From: Dermacentor variabilis
Taxonomy: Eukaryota; Arthropoda; Arachnida; Ixodida; Ixodidae
Assembly (NCBI RefSeq): GCF_050947875.1
Contig: NW_027460390.1
Coordinates: 992,001 to 1,056,000 of the forward strand
DNA: 64,000 nt
Reading direction: 5' to 3'
The stretch's first letter is position 1. Every line of letters begins with the position of its first letter. Both the position numbers and the translations under genes were made by a program. The notes under the pieces were generated by a model that saw only the letters and a list, made by a program, of their open reading frames with translations, was not told the origin of the DNA and searched no databases. Shown here in pieces: positions 1-10,938 of the stretch.

Positions 1-690
1 AGCATGAGAGACCTGTGGCGGTACACGTCGATTGTGCTGCCGTTGACAGCTTGCAGTTTCATCATAGGTTTACCGTTCCTGTCTATACTACGTGTGGGCA
101 GTTCGTTTACCTCTGCTCCCATGTCAACGAGAAACTGTAGTCCATTGATAAAGTCTCGAACAAAGAACAGGTGACTGGCAGGCAGGCAGGAGTCACTCGT
201 TACCATTAGTGGCTCCTGAGGTCATTTCCCGGCCAGTCACATGGCCGAGTAAAATGCTGCACTGATGGCCTGAATAATCAGTGGTACCAGCAGTCATTGG
301 AGACTCTGAAGACTTCCTGTGGAGATGGATGGTGGGAGACAGTTGGTGACCAAAGTGGAGACCATGTGAAATGTTGCCTGTCTCTGAGCTGTCTTGGTGC
401 GGCGCCATCCTCCTTTGTGGTGAGGTTGCTTGCGGCACGATTTGCAAGTCTTCGAATGTTGGCATGAACCTTAGCGAGATCATCCTGCCTTGAAGAAGTA
501 GGTTTTAAATTAGAATATTGATTAGTGGGTAGTGTTGCTGCTAGCGTGGAGGATGCCATGTGTGTCTCAGAACTTGCAGCTGCCACCAATAGCTGGGAAA
601 GTGCTACATGGCACACCTTTTCCACGATGGTGTCCAGCACGAACAGATTCAGCTCTGGTGCAGATGCCAAAACCATCTGAGCTGTGAGTC
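1..690 (-). mobile_element. Ty3/gypsy gag-protease fragment, degenerate
   Basis: Read on the minus strand, this is the end of a Gag polyprotein followed by an aspartic protease. The Gag part begins near 676 (MVLASAPELNLFV...) and stays open to about 280. A nucleocapsid-like Cys/His stretch (CWYH, then PSVQHFTRPC) lies around 215-285, interrupted by stops. Protease follows at 1-180 in another frame: FFVRDFINGLQFLVDMGAEV. The usual catalytic motif of retroelement proteases is D-T/S-G, so DMG here is a changed active site. Stops and frameshifts show that it is dead. It leaves the window at base 1, so reverse transcriptase would lie outside. The gag-PR order and the FLVD-GAEV signature point to Ty3/gypsy; the exact lineage is not determined. 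Confidence 0.8.
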
Positions 691-1594
691 AGGATTCTTG
701 CATATTGTGTTACTTGATTACCCTTGAATTTGGAAAAATATATTTAAGGGCCCTTAAAACGCCTTGAAAATAAATCTTCTCCTTGATGTCCTTGAAAACG
801 GGTTGGGGGTAACTTTTGAACATTGAAAGGAACAAACTCTGAATTGTTGCTATGCCACGGACATTCTATCTCTTTGATTTGTCATCCCAGACGGTCCAGG
901 ACTGTCTAAGATGCTGCATACGCAGCGCTCATTGGCTGAAAGCACCAGGCAGTCCTGAAAGCCTCGGGCAGTCCTGGGCAGTTTCGAACGACAAACTCAA
1001 TAGCCCCACAGTATATCAAGAAACAGTCCTTGATATTTTCTTTGCAGAGTGTTGCTGATTGCTGCAAAATTGCCTGTCCACAGCCACCAATGATAGGCTT
1101 GTTTAAATTACAATTGCGATCGTGGAGCTAGACAAAGCCAGATCAAGTGACCTAACCGTACCGCTATTTTTGTTGTTTTGCTAGTTTGTTCATACTGCAG
1201 TCATCATGGCTCTATTTTCCAGCTCTAGGCTATAGAAATGCGTAAAGGAAAGCATGCTTGAGTCATTTCACTTTATTGCGACGAGTATCATCTTCAGCTG
1301 AAGCCAGACGCTACTAACCACAATGTTAGATGGCAATTGACATCATTACATTGGAAAAGTCGACTTTGAGTGAAGAGCTTTAAAAGTGTGTCCAACAATT
1401 GCCTGGTTGCAAGAAATTGCAGCTAAGAAGGAGATTTCACTATTTTCTAGTATATGTGTATGAACAAGATTTGTTACCTCCTCCTTGAATTTTAGCCTTT
1501 GGCATTCTTGAATTGTCCTTGAATTTTCCTTGAATCTTGAATAGTCTATACGAACCCTGGTGGGTGGTAACTGCCAGATAAAAAGTTCCTTTAG
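691..1594. other. Intergenic or intronic sequence with one repeat
   Basis: There is no supported gene here. The stretch has several CCTTGAA-type words (720-800, continuing at 1490-1540) and, at 852-960, a copy of a repeat that recurs at about 45870-45975. Confidence 0.5.
852..960 (+). repeat. Interspersed repeat, copy 1
   Basis: The words CTCTTTGATTTGTC, GTCCAGGACT and GCTCATTGGCTGAAA occur in the same order here and at about 45887-45960. This is a dispersed family of unknown class. The second copy is the one later split by the I-type element. The 68-residue open frame in this copy is not supported as a gene. Confidence 0.6.
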
Positions 1595-1726
1595 GAGGCC
1601 ATTGTGGAACGAGCGCAGACGAGTGCCAGGGAGGGCCTGCATCTGTCTCAGGAGCTGTGGTGGGTGGTGATTCCCAAGCTCTATCAACAAGAGAAGCTGT
1701 TGCAGTCATTTTCATTTGGAAATCGT
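1595..1726 (+). CDS. Possible upstream exon of the host gene (uncertain)
   Basis: After a pyrimidine-containing acceptor (TTCCTTTAG at 1586-1594) there is an open frame that reads like helical protein: EAIVERAQTSAREGLHLSQE, then LWWVVIPKLYQQEKLLQSF. Its composition resembles the exons downstream. The donor is not clear. GTGTGT after 1726 would end the exon in phase 0, which fits the next exon only if that exon starts at 3031 rather than 3045. I list it because it is on the right strand and just upstream of the certain exons, but the phase test does not settle it. It could also be chance coding in a repeat. Confidence 0.3.
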
Positions 1727-3030
1727 GTGTGTTCACGGATTGCCTTCTTCAGCATGTCATATGGCGTCTGGCCAGGGGGCGCCGATAGGATAGTTCATTG
1801 GGCAATGTATGGTGTCAGTGCAGTGTATCACACATTCGTATAGACGATGCATTCTATGACGCGTATTTTCGAGCATGCGCTGTGTCGATGCCCAATTAGG
1901 TGTTTTTGTGGTGCTCTTCTCTCTGCTGCTTGTGGCAATAACAGTGATAAGCACGAGTAGCAGTACAGTACTAAGCACAAAATCCTCTTGGCATTTGTAA
2001 AGTAGAAAAATTTTCAAAATAATGATCAGAAAAATTTTACGGCCTCTTTTATGGAAGGAAAATCTGGCGGTGGTGGTTGAATTTCATTATAACAAAGTAA
2101 AATACTGATTTTAGTGTCTTCGTTATATCCAGGTTTAACTGTATTATGAAAAACTTTCCCATGTTGGATGGAGACTGAGCTTACATTTAAATGAGAAAAG
2201 AATGATTTTCAGCAACTTTGGTTATTGGTTTACAATATTGAGTATTGTGGCTCTACTTTCAGCCTATTATAAGACTGCTATAGGAGAGACTACCATAAGT
2301 AGTCTGTATATTTCAGATTACCTCGCTACCCATGTACTGGTACTGTAATAGGTGCTGAGGCACCAGATAATAAATCTTGGTTTTTCTTCGACCTTAGCGT
2401 AAAAATATCCAACACCTAAGCACTTCTTATGAGTTGTGAATGTGAAAGCATCAATGTCCAATATTGAACGTCGCTGAGTGGTCCTTCCTTTCGAATTATA
2501 AACTCCCCGTGGGCAAGCGAGTGTGTTGAGACGCTTGGCGCATTTTGATTTGACCTTACCGAGGAGCTATTAGAATGCAGGCGGGAGCTTGCACAGACCA
2601 AGAGCGAACGGATAATGCAGGCTTCCGAAAGTGAGGGTGACAGGGACCGCAGTAGCAGGTGTTCCCTTTTGCCCACTCAGCTCCGTCAAGGCCCGAGCCA
2701 GCAAGCACGAGCCAGCATCACAAGTGTGCGGGTCGTGCTTGTGACACTGGGTCACAGCCAACGGGAGGTTTCATTGCTATAGATGCTGCTGGCTTTTTCA
2801 TTTTCACTCAATGTGCCATTTGACGCTTTCACATCTATGTTACTGCTGATCTTTCTTTGACAATGCAATTAATCAATCCCACTGCATGAATATCTTCAGT
2901 GTTTTGATCTTTGTCATGTTTCTTTGTAATCTAATTCATTTCATACTGTAACCACTGCACTTGGTTGCATAGGCTTATTTCTTAACAAAGAACAAGAACA
3001 ATACTATATCAATCTCAATGAGTGCAACAG
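1727..3030. other. Intronic sequence; one coding-like stretch and one repeat tail
   Basis: Positions 2415-2447 are a repeat end also found inverted at about 43270-43303. Positions 2549-2776 form an open frame (LTEELLECRRELAQTKSERI...) rich in Glu, Arg and Lys that looks like a coiled coil. It has no clear acceptor and is more likely a transposon remnant than an exon. I see nothing else. Confidence 0.4.
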
Positions 3031-3044
3031 TTTTCCTCCAACAG

Positions 3045-3170
3045 ACAGCAAGGCTTTAGGGCAAGTCATGACCTTGTGAAGTTGTTTGTGCAACATCTGT
3101 CTGATCAAATGGCTACGGGTCACCAGGCGGTAGTGTTGGCTGCGCTGGAGGTCTTTGGAGAACTGTGCAG
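3045..3170 (+). CDS. Host gene exon A
   Basis: This is the first certain exon of the multi-exon + strand gene. The acceptor is TTTTCCTCCAACAG (ending 3044) and the donor is GCAG/GTAAGTGC, a strong consensus site. The exon begins with one base finishing a split codon and ends with two bases (AG), and encodes 41 full codons starting QQGFRASHDLVKLFVQHLSD. The middle (HQAVVLAALEVFGELC) is an amphipathic helix pattern typical of ARM/HEAT-like repeats. The two leftover bases join the first base of the next exon (4887) as AGT (Ser) without a frame break. An alternative acceptor at 3030 would add 14 bases. Function is not recognised; see the chain of exons B to J. Confidence 0.75.
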
Positions 3171-4510
3171 GTAAGTGCACCAATAAGCACACCAATTTGC
3201 ATGTTGCACTCGAGTACTTCAACTGTGCTGTTCATCTGTAGTGCATACGTTCTTAGGGCACTGTCTAGCATGTATGCATATGTTGGGCTGTTCTTTAGTA
3301 AGCCATATCTGGAGAGGCTTTTCCAAAAACACTCAATGCTGGCTTACAAGCAAGCACACTGTGTACTATCTTTGCTGTAAACAAATGCAGAGCATGATGA
3401 CATATACCAATCTCTGGGCCATGTATAATATTGTCAGGTAAATGATCAGGTATTGAAGAGGCAGTATTTTATTCATTTTGATCTAAGTTATATGCAAATC
3501 AGTGAAAGCCAGATTTTACATTATAACAGACTTTTTCGCTGCCACAACCAAAAAATTATTGGTGCTTTTGCCATGCCAGTTTCATTCACTGAGTAAATTA
3601 TATTTTGTGCACTTTGATTGTTTGGTTGTATCTGAAAACAAGGCTGTCTTGGAAGCAATTGTTGACTGTTTAGAGGAAGGAAGATCTGTATCATGAGGTT
3701 CTGCTATTGTTGGGCACTCCTGTTTTGCCTACTAATGGTCACAGCATTAACACCTGCACCTTTGCACTGCCTGTTGTATACAACAGATTTTTAGGCATTG
3801 TCCTAATGTTTTTCTGCTTCTACTTTCCTATGTAAATAATTTGCAATGTCGAGAAATTTGCTGTTAAAGTGTTTATATTTACGCAATCCATGCGCAGAAA
3901 CAAATGTAGCCAATCTTGAAATGCATGCAACAGCGTGAGCAGCCACCAACAAAATCTTCAAAAGTATAAACAAGCTTTAAAACAGGCTTGTGCTGCACAG
4001 TAAACACTGGAGTGAAACTGCTGTTACTTGCATGGCGACACTATTCAAGTGCATTACTATACGTAATCTCCTGAACAACCTCAAAGTGAACCTTTAGAAA
4101 TTCATGATTGTGTTTTACATACCAAGGAAACTTTATGTGGCATAGCAAAGCTAGGTTTACTTTCTGTGCACATATAATTTAGTCACTTATGCTACACATA
4201 TTCTGACGTTAAATTTGGTGATACTACTGTAGAACCCTATGTATTTAGTATACCACAGTCTCATAATTTTTTATGAGTATGGCTTGTGATAAACGCTGCT
4301 AAGCTTATTGCATAATTGAAACATGTGAAGACAACTAATTCATTTCATCCTCGCATAGACAATCCTTTGATCATATACAGTGATTGGCTTAATGGGCAAT
4401 AGCATTTAAGGCTAATTCAGTTATAAATAATCCAGTTATTTCTGCACTTCTTACTGCTTACAAGTAAGTGAAGGAGTTCTAGAGCTTTGAATGGCATAAC
4501 TCATGTTGTA
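3171..4510. other. Intron, nothing recognised
   Basis: AT-rich sequence between exons A and B. Short open frames (for example 3502-3696) have no splice or composition support. No transposon was recognised. Confidence 0.5.
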
Positions 4511-4856
4511 AACTAGAGTGACTTCACATTGCAGTGTCACACTTAATTGCAGAAGTTCCATAAATAATACATCTGAAAAAGATGTCCATGGTTCTGTATC
4601 TCAAGCCATAAAAGGTTTTCATGCATTGCTGGGACTGATAGCCTGTTTGAACACCTCTGATTGTGATAGGAGTGGCCCATCCAATCCGTGTTTTTTAGCT
4701 GAAGAAGGTATACAGTTGAAATACTCGTTGTTGAGGTTGAAATTAAAATGCAGATTTAAATCTGATGTGCTTGCATTGCTTCAAAGCAGTACCTGCATCT
4801 TCAAAGTGTGTTTTGGCCTTGAAGATTTAGTAGAACTTGCACAAGGATTCCACTGA
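4511..4856 (+). repeat. Duplicated segment, copy 1, with open frame
   Basis: Positions 4511-4555 (ACTAGAGTGACTTCACATTG...) closely match 5290-5334. Both copies continue into a GSVSQA-coding word (about 4589 and 5334), with roughly 35 bases missing in copy 2. Copy 1 stays open for 112 codons (EKDVHGSVSQAIKGFHALLG...). It sits in the intron between exons A and B, which already join in phase without it. It could be an unused or alternative exon or part of a repeat; I cannot decide. Confidence 0.45.
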
Positions 4857-4886
4857 ATCACATGATGTTTCTCCTTCCTACTGCAG

Positions 4887-5114
4887 TGGATTTATTCTTC
4901 CCACTCCTGTGCCCTTGGCTCTGCTGAGACAGCATGTTAAGGTCTGCATGGACTCCTTGTCTACCGCATTGGCCTCGTCATGTGGAAGCTGTTCTGGTGA
5001 AGCAGTCGCTGCTGCTTCTGACCCTTCAGTGCCACTTTCTAGGAGCCAGGAGCAGGATTTAATGGAAGGCAGGCTCCTCTGTGCCGGCCTGCACCTTTTG
5101 CTTCAATGGGCCGA
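4887..5114 (+). CDS. Host gene exon B
   Basis: Acceptor TTCCTACTGCAG (ending 4886); donor GGCCGA/GTATGC. The exon starts with one base of a split codon, has 75 full codons, and ends with two bases (GA). The protein starts GFILPTPVPLALLRQHVKVC, then has a Ser/Ala-rich linker (roughly codons 26-48), then EQDLMEGRLLCAGLHLLLQW. Helix-linker-helix suggests two repeat units joined by a flexible loop. The leftover GA joins the first A of exon C (15162) to make GAA (Glu). The next intron is 10 kb and full of transposons. No family assigned. Confidence 0.8.
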
Positions 5115-5289
5115 GTATGCGTCTTGACACTATCACTGGCATTACCTTATCAAACAGATAATCTTATTCATCCCTTATCCCTATGGATTTGCCTCCCAGT
5201 TGTAGCAAGTCTTTAAGGTATAGATTGTTTTACTGTTTGAGCTAATGGCATTGTGTGAATATGAGCATGTTGGTGATGCATCATTGTGG

Positions 5290-5581
5290 AACTAGAGTGA
5301 CTTGACACTGCAGTGTCACATTTATTTCCAGAAGGCTCAGTCTCTCAGGCCATGGACGGTGTTGTGCAGTGCTGTAACCAAAATGGTTCCGGCAGAACTG
5401 ATCTCACAATAAATGTCAGCGTTAGTGCGGTTAGCATCGAAGCAATGCAGCGACACACCGTATTGCCGATGCTGATATGCGTCATGTATGAGGCATGTAC
5501 GCTGCCAGGGTCCTCATTTGTGCTTCCTTCTAGACACACTGTGCCATCTGGCGGCATCACTGCAAACTTTTGCTGATGGTG
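5290..5581 (+). repeat. Duplicated segment, copy 2, with 16-bp palindrome
   Basis: Matches 4511-4600 at its start. It contains the perfect palindrome TGACACTGCAGTGTCA at 5303-5318 (imperfect in copy 1). The segment then continues into a sequence with no counterpart in copy 1. The two copies flank exon B. Confidence 0.5.
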
Positions 5582-7170
5582 CATGTGTGAAGATATATTC
5601 AGACATTATAGTCTGAATGTCCTCCTCAGTCCCTTGGTATGCAATTGGGTGCCTTGCTCCTAATCATCTGGAAAATTAACCTTGAATACGATTGTGTAAC
5701 ATATTCATGCCGGATGAAGTCAGATGCATGTGGAACTATGTAGAAGTTATTAAGGGCATTATTGCTGTCGACTTTTATGAAAGTTCTGACCGATTCGAGC
5801 TGGACCACTGTGTCATCACGGATGACAAAAGGCACCCAACTGCGGCCTTTCGAAGGCTGCAAGTTGAAATGTACATCCAGGACTTTAAAAGCAATTATGT
5901 CCTTGAGCAGTCCGTGGTTCTGACAAAGATATAATACAATTCAGGCTTGATTCCACCCAACTCTTTAGATATATTAAAGGATTTTTTTTTGTCATTGAAA
6001 AGTGGTACATATTAAGTGGCACATACCCAGTTACCCAAGGTGGCATCAAAGATGTTCCTTGAGGAGCTGCGCATGACTCACGTTGATCCGTCGGTTCGTT
6101 CTGAAACCAGTTTCATCAGCACAGTAGTCCAATGCTCTACCCATTATACCATGGACTACCCAGTGACCCAAGTTTACTGGAAAATGGTTAGAGACACCAA
6201 TGATAGCTACCGGAAAGTGCATGACGTATCCTAAGAATGCTAGTCGCAGTAATAATTTGCCATTTTATGTACAGTATGGAAGAGACAAAGAGAACTAGAC
6301 AGATAGAGTGTGGTATTTTTGTGTAGAGTTGTCAGTTTCTTCTGCTCTATAGATTAGTGATCTGCCTGCTAAACTGGAGTTATTTGTCACTGCAGCTGCT
6401 GGAACGGGGTCAGAGAGAATGGTTGGCACATTACCCAAATCTCTTCATTACCTTATGCATGAAAATACAGGCCAAATAAGTTAGCATGTACATGATGTAG
6501 TTGATGTCTATGGTAGTTGCCCTTTGACGATGTCATTGTTTTACATTACATCCATGACTGTCATTGCAAGACCTGTCTCTGCTCAGTGGGAAGCTTTATA
6601 CTTGAAACATTTACTGGTGTGCAAAAATGAGAAAATGTAGATACGTTGGTACTCACCCTATTTATCTTAAACAGTTTGTAGAACATTTACTGCGGGAACA
6701 CATTATGAGAGCCACTACATCCATCTTGTATTTTTATGATGCATGATGACCTGTTTTATGGATATGGAAGTTGTCCTTTCAGATGAGGCCGTATTTGTAG
6801 TGTAGGTAAACACAGTTGGCTTTGCCAGTGGGCAACTCAAAGGACTTAAATTTAAATTCGTTCAACAGAAGCTTCATTGACATAAATTCACAGTATTGTT
6901 GGCATATGACAGTTTGAATGTGGTAAAATACTAATAACATGATCAAGGTTCTGCAAGGCAAGCAAAATGAACAGCTATAACATTTTTTCAACTTAGAAGT
7001 ATGTGTGGTGACAGCTGTGGCAGTATCACTGTTCTGCCTGCCATGCCAGATGGTAGGTGCACCATCTCTAGGAGATGGCATAAATTGTAAATTTGTGAAG
7101 GACCTAAAGAAAATGTGTAATTGACCTAGATCTAGATAGGTAAATAAATAATATCTGGGCAGATTACTCA
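5582..7170. other. Intron with coding-like remnants
   Basis: Two open stretches, 5692-5934 (MCNIFMPDEVRCMWNYVEVI...) and 6016-6234 (LPKVASKMFLEELRMTHVDP...), have no matching splice sites. The second contains two near-copies of ACCCAGTTACCCAAG (about 6027 and 6161), which points to a repeat rather than a gene. Nothing else recognised. Confidence 0.4.
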
Positions 7171-7760
7171 CAGGGGACCCAGATATTGAGAAGGCATTTA
7201 CAGAATAAAAATGGGTTAGAGCTCATATGGCTGGCATTACCAAATCATGACTGGCAACTTACTGCAATCTATCATGCTCAGTACAAGCTACAATGCAGGT
7301 TCACTTTGCTATGCGCGTTTGCATTGTAGCTGATACTGAGTGTGATAGTACAATCGTTGCGTTCTACCAGTGTTCACACATGGGGCAGAAACTTGGAGGT
7401 TAACAGGCTTGAGAAAAAGTTGAAGACCATGTAATGAGTGATGGAACAAAAAATTTTAGGCATAACATTTAGAGACAAGAAGACAGCGGTGTGGATTAAG
7501 AGAGCAAATGAGGGTAGCCGATATTCTAGTTGACTTTAAGAGAAAAAAATCTAGCTTAATACGTAGGGCAGATAACCAGTGGTCTATTAATCACAGGATG
7601 AGTGCCAAGGGAGGGGAGGCACAGTCAAGGACTGCAGAGAATTGGGTGAATCAGGAAATATGCAGGCACAACTTATAATAAGTTGAAACGGGTTATTGGA
7701 CATCATTGGGGGAGGCCTTCGTCCTGCAGTGGACATAAACATAGGCTGATGATGATGATA
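7171..7760 (+). mobile_element. RTE-type non-LTR retrotransposon, 3' end
   Basis: Several frames give the conserved C-terminus of RTE-like reverse transcriptases: GDPDIEKAF near 7176 (compare GNPDHEKEL of the copy at 41.2 kb), AFYQC, then a degenerate tail ending in the word GRPSSCSGHKHRL. The last bases, CCTGCAGTGGACATAAAC followed by GGCTGATGATGATGAT, form the 3' terminus with a TGA microsatellite tail. The piece is 5'-truncated, as is usual for these elements, and is full of stops. A hairpin insertion lies inside at 7266-7342. Confidence 0.8.
7266..7342. repeat. Small fold-back insertion inside the RTE remnant
   Basis: The left arm carries CTCAGTACAAGCTACAATGCA-like sequence and the right arm its reverse complement (TGCATTGTAGCTGATACTGAG), with a loop of about 22 bases. 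It interrupts the RTE frame between the GDPDIEKAF and AFYQC parts, so it is younger than that element. Confidence 0.65.
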
Positions 7761-10160
7761 AAAGAAATTGTTTGTTTTAAAGGGTGCCAAAACATTAATA
7801 ACCATCTTGCAAAAAAAAAAAAAGAAAAGAAGAAATATGGCCCATCACACACTTATGCAGCATAGATAATTGATGTACATGCTTAGGTGTTTCACTTTAG
7901 AGCTCAGTTCTTAATAGCCCCTTCCTGTGGTGAGCGTTGGTGACGTTGGTGTAATTGAGTGAACGAGCGCTGTGAAGAATGAAAGCGAATGCAGAGCACA
8001 GCAGTAGATGAAAGAGAGGCCATAGTGAAGAGAGGAAGAGGAAAGCGCAGGAGGAGGGTGTAGCAGAACCATGCAGTGTAAAGCGGAGAAGGAGTGGAGG
8101 GGAGACTGCCTGCGCATGCGCAGAGTTGCCGGCGGCCACGGCATCTGCAGCCATGTGGGAGATTCTGAGGTGGGGAGGGCTACGCTCGTCTGCGGCGTCA
8201 GCTGCTGAGATCAGTACACAGTACCAGCGTGTGTCACAGGGATCATTGCTGCCCCAAGGGGCGATGGCGAGCAGCTACAAGTAAGGCCCGATGTGACACT
8301 CCCTTGGGTGTTGTTACCGCTGGCACTGGTGGCATGACTTCCCATGGCAAAGGGCCGCTCTCATGGTTCGTGGAACGAAAGCATAAGAAGAAAAGCGTAG
8401 TGCTGTGCAAGACGAGCTGTGCCAAAATTATGGCTACGATATGGCACCAGAGTAGCGCACGCCATCTGTATGGAAACAAGGTGCTGCATGAGTGGAGGTC
8501 TGTCTGCAGTAGCTGCTGTGAATCACACCCACTCGTCACCCCCACGCTGCCTTTTGCAATGTCGCAATTAGCGAGGCAGACACGCCACACTGCGCTCCGT
8601 TTGGAACGTGTTGCACGAGACAGATTGTCTGCGCCAGCCAATATACCGCGAAATGAAAACATGTACAGAGCTGCACTCAAATTTCGCATTAGGGAGTATC
8701 GTGATCTTTGGTGAAATTTTTGGCCTTATGGTCATCCAATTTTTAGCCCTGCCAATCTGTGGTGTCTGAATAAACACTTTTCATATTTGGTTTATGCTTC
8801 TTAGCACAAATAAATTCAGTGTCTGGAACTGTCTTTGTTTATTTTGTGCATAATTTTGTGTAGCTTGTGCCTCCCTGGGTTTAGTTCTTTTCTTCCTAAG
8901 GCATGTTTTAAATCTGTATTGCTAAGCAGATTTGAATGCAGCTAGAGTGTGAATATGCAGGGTGCACAGGTACATGTGCCAAGATCCTGTGGCTAACGAA
9001 GATTCCTATGGATTGGAGTTGACGCCTGAGGACCGACTGAACTGGCTGGTGTCTTTTGTTGTTAGGCAACTCGTTGCTGTTTTCCTGCCTCACTGTCAGG
9101 TCAGTTTTCATGCGAGTTAACTGTCATATTTGACTCTGAGAGGCTTGTTAATGTGATGATGTTATCATGCACCACAGTAAGGTTGGCTTCATTGCTGAAA
9201 TGAAGACAAGGCAGACAAAACGAAGAAATATATTGTCACAAAGAAAGATTGATGCACATCTGTATTTAGAAGTATTTACATGGGGGAAAGTTTGTGGTGA
9301 TTGCGCAGACTGGTACAAAGGTCACAGCTCCAGGAGACAGCCTACCACTTCCTCTTTGTCTTCCTCTTGCATGCACGGTCTTGTCCAAATGCAGCGTAAC
9401 AATATTACACAGATGCAGACAAGAAAATATGGGCACAGCAAAGTGGCCATTTTAAAGGTAACAGAGTAAAATAATTGAAAACAAGACGACATTAAACCAT
9501 GCAAGCATGATTTTTACTCGGACAAGTAACATAGAAAGTGGGACTATGTAGAAAATAACTGGAAAAGGTTGAAAGTGCAAGGTAAATAATGTAGTGTTGG
9601 CCTACTTGTAGTGACCAGAAACCCCTGGACATTTTTAAGGCAGCAAAATTGATGTAATATGGTTTGCTATTCAGGCTAAAGTACAGCATATCATTTCAAG
9701 AAATTAGGCAAAATAAAATGGCAGGTTAGATTGATACCGACACGCCTTCAAATGCTCGGAGGAAGTCATCTAGTCAAGGCATGCTCAGTTTCTGATAGTA
9801 AGGAGTTGAAAGCATAGTGATCTTGGGTCAGTTAGTGCTTGCCAGAAATCATGTTTTAGCACCTAAACAGTCTATTTACTTTCATTAGTTTTTTTCAACT
9901 GGCTTGAGTTATAAACTAGTATTTGGAGGGCAAAACCTTTAACCCTTTATGAATGGATGTTGCCTACAGGCAACATACCAGGAACATTTTTTTTTCTTGC
10001 CAAGTTTTGGTATTGAGTACAAAGTTTTTGACCACATGTCGTGGGCCAACACCGAATGACAGGCAGCAAGCATCATTTGTTGGTTTAGAGCAGAAACACA
10101 GGGCGAGGAAGAAGTTCAGCATGTTACTCGCTTTCTTTTGAGAGCGCAGTCAGAGGGGAC
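7761..10160. other. Intron, mostly unclassified
   Basis: Positions 7900-8770 are more GC-rich and carry open frames on both strands (161 codons on +, 148 on -). This mirrored pattern goes with base composition, and no domain is visible. The stretch is probably an old repeat. From 8770 to 10160 I see only AT-rich sequence and a short palindrome, GTTGCCTACAGGCAAC, near 9959. Confidence 0.45.
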
Positions 10161-10164
10161 AGAA

Positions 10165-10328
10165 GATGGGGGTGAAATGCAAAAACACCTGTGTACTTAC
10201 ATTTAGATGCATGTTAAAGAACCCCAGGTGATCAAAATTATTTCGGAGTCCCCCGCTACGGCATGCCTCATAATCAGAGTGTGGTTTTGGCACATAAAAC
10301 CCCATAATTTTTTATTTATTTTTTTACT
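10165..10328 (+). mobile_element. tRNA-derived SINE, 3' body fragment (family 1)
   Basis: Contains the ordered family words GAAATGCAAAAACACC, GTTAAAGAACCCCAGGTG, TCGGAGTCCCCCGCTACGGC and GTGGTTTTGGCACATAAAAC, then an A/T-rich tail. The tRNA-like head is missing. I take this family to be a tick SINE of the Ruka kind, from general memory only. Confidence 0.8.
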
Positions 10329-10338
10329 GATGCAAGGT

Positions 10339-10352
10339 GGGGGGGGGGGGGG
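10339..10352 (+). repeat. Poly-G tract (14 G)
   Basis: One of seven long G runs in the window, all on the + strand. Confidence 0.9.
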
Positions 10353-10938
10353 TCTAGCTGCAGTGGTGTTGCGCATGGGATGTAAAGCAAATGAAATGCA
10401 CATGTATGGTTCACATATGACTAGTGTTGTCTGTACAAATTCCAAACAAAACCATAGGTGGCTTGTGGGGTGAAGCCCAGTTCCAGTTTTCTGCCCGAGG
10501 TTTTTCCTGTATTGCTGAAAAATTTTCTGCAAAATATTTTTTCTTTTCATTGAATATGCTTAGTCTCTGTGTGTTTTGCTCATTTAGGATAGGAAAAAAA
10601 ATTTCATTCAGGTATTTGTATGTGCCGTCATTAAAGGTTTAAAGCACATTGAAAGTGCCATTTCATGCATGTACTGCAGCACTGTAATGTAAGTACCCAC
10701 AAGAAGCGCAACAGTTTGCAAATCATTGGCACCACAGAGAAAGGCAGATGGCTGAAGCCGCTTACTTACGCTCACTTTCCCTTTCAGTTCCACATGATAG
10801 AAGACGCTGATGCAATGAAATGTCTGAAAGTACTTGTCTGTGCTAATAGTAGCTTCGAGAAAAAAAAAAAAAAGAAAATAGGTAGGCTGTATCAGGGACA
10901 CAGCCGCAGCTGGTACGTAAGAGGCCTTGTGCGTGCTG

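Noticed and set aside
8229..8714. + strand 161-codon and - strand 148-codon overlapping frames
   Set aside because: Both strands are open together in a GC-richer repeat-like block; no motif, no splice sites.
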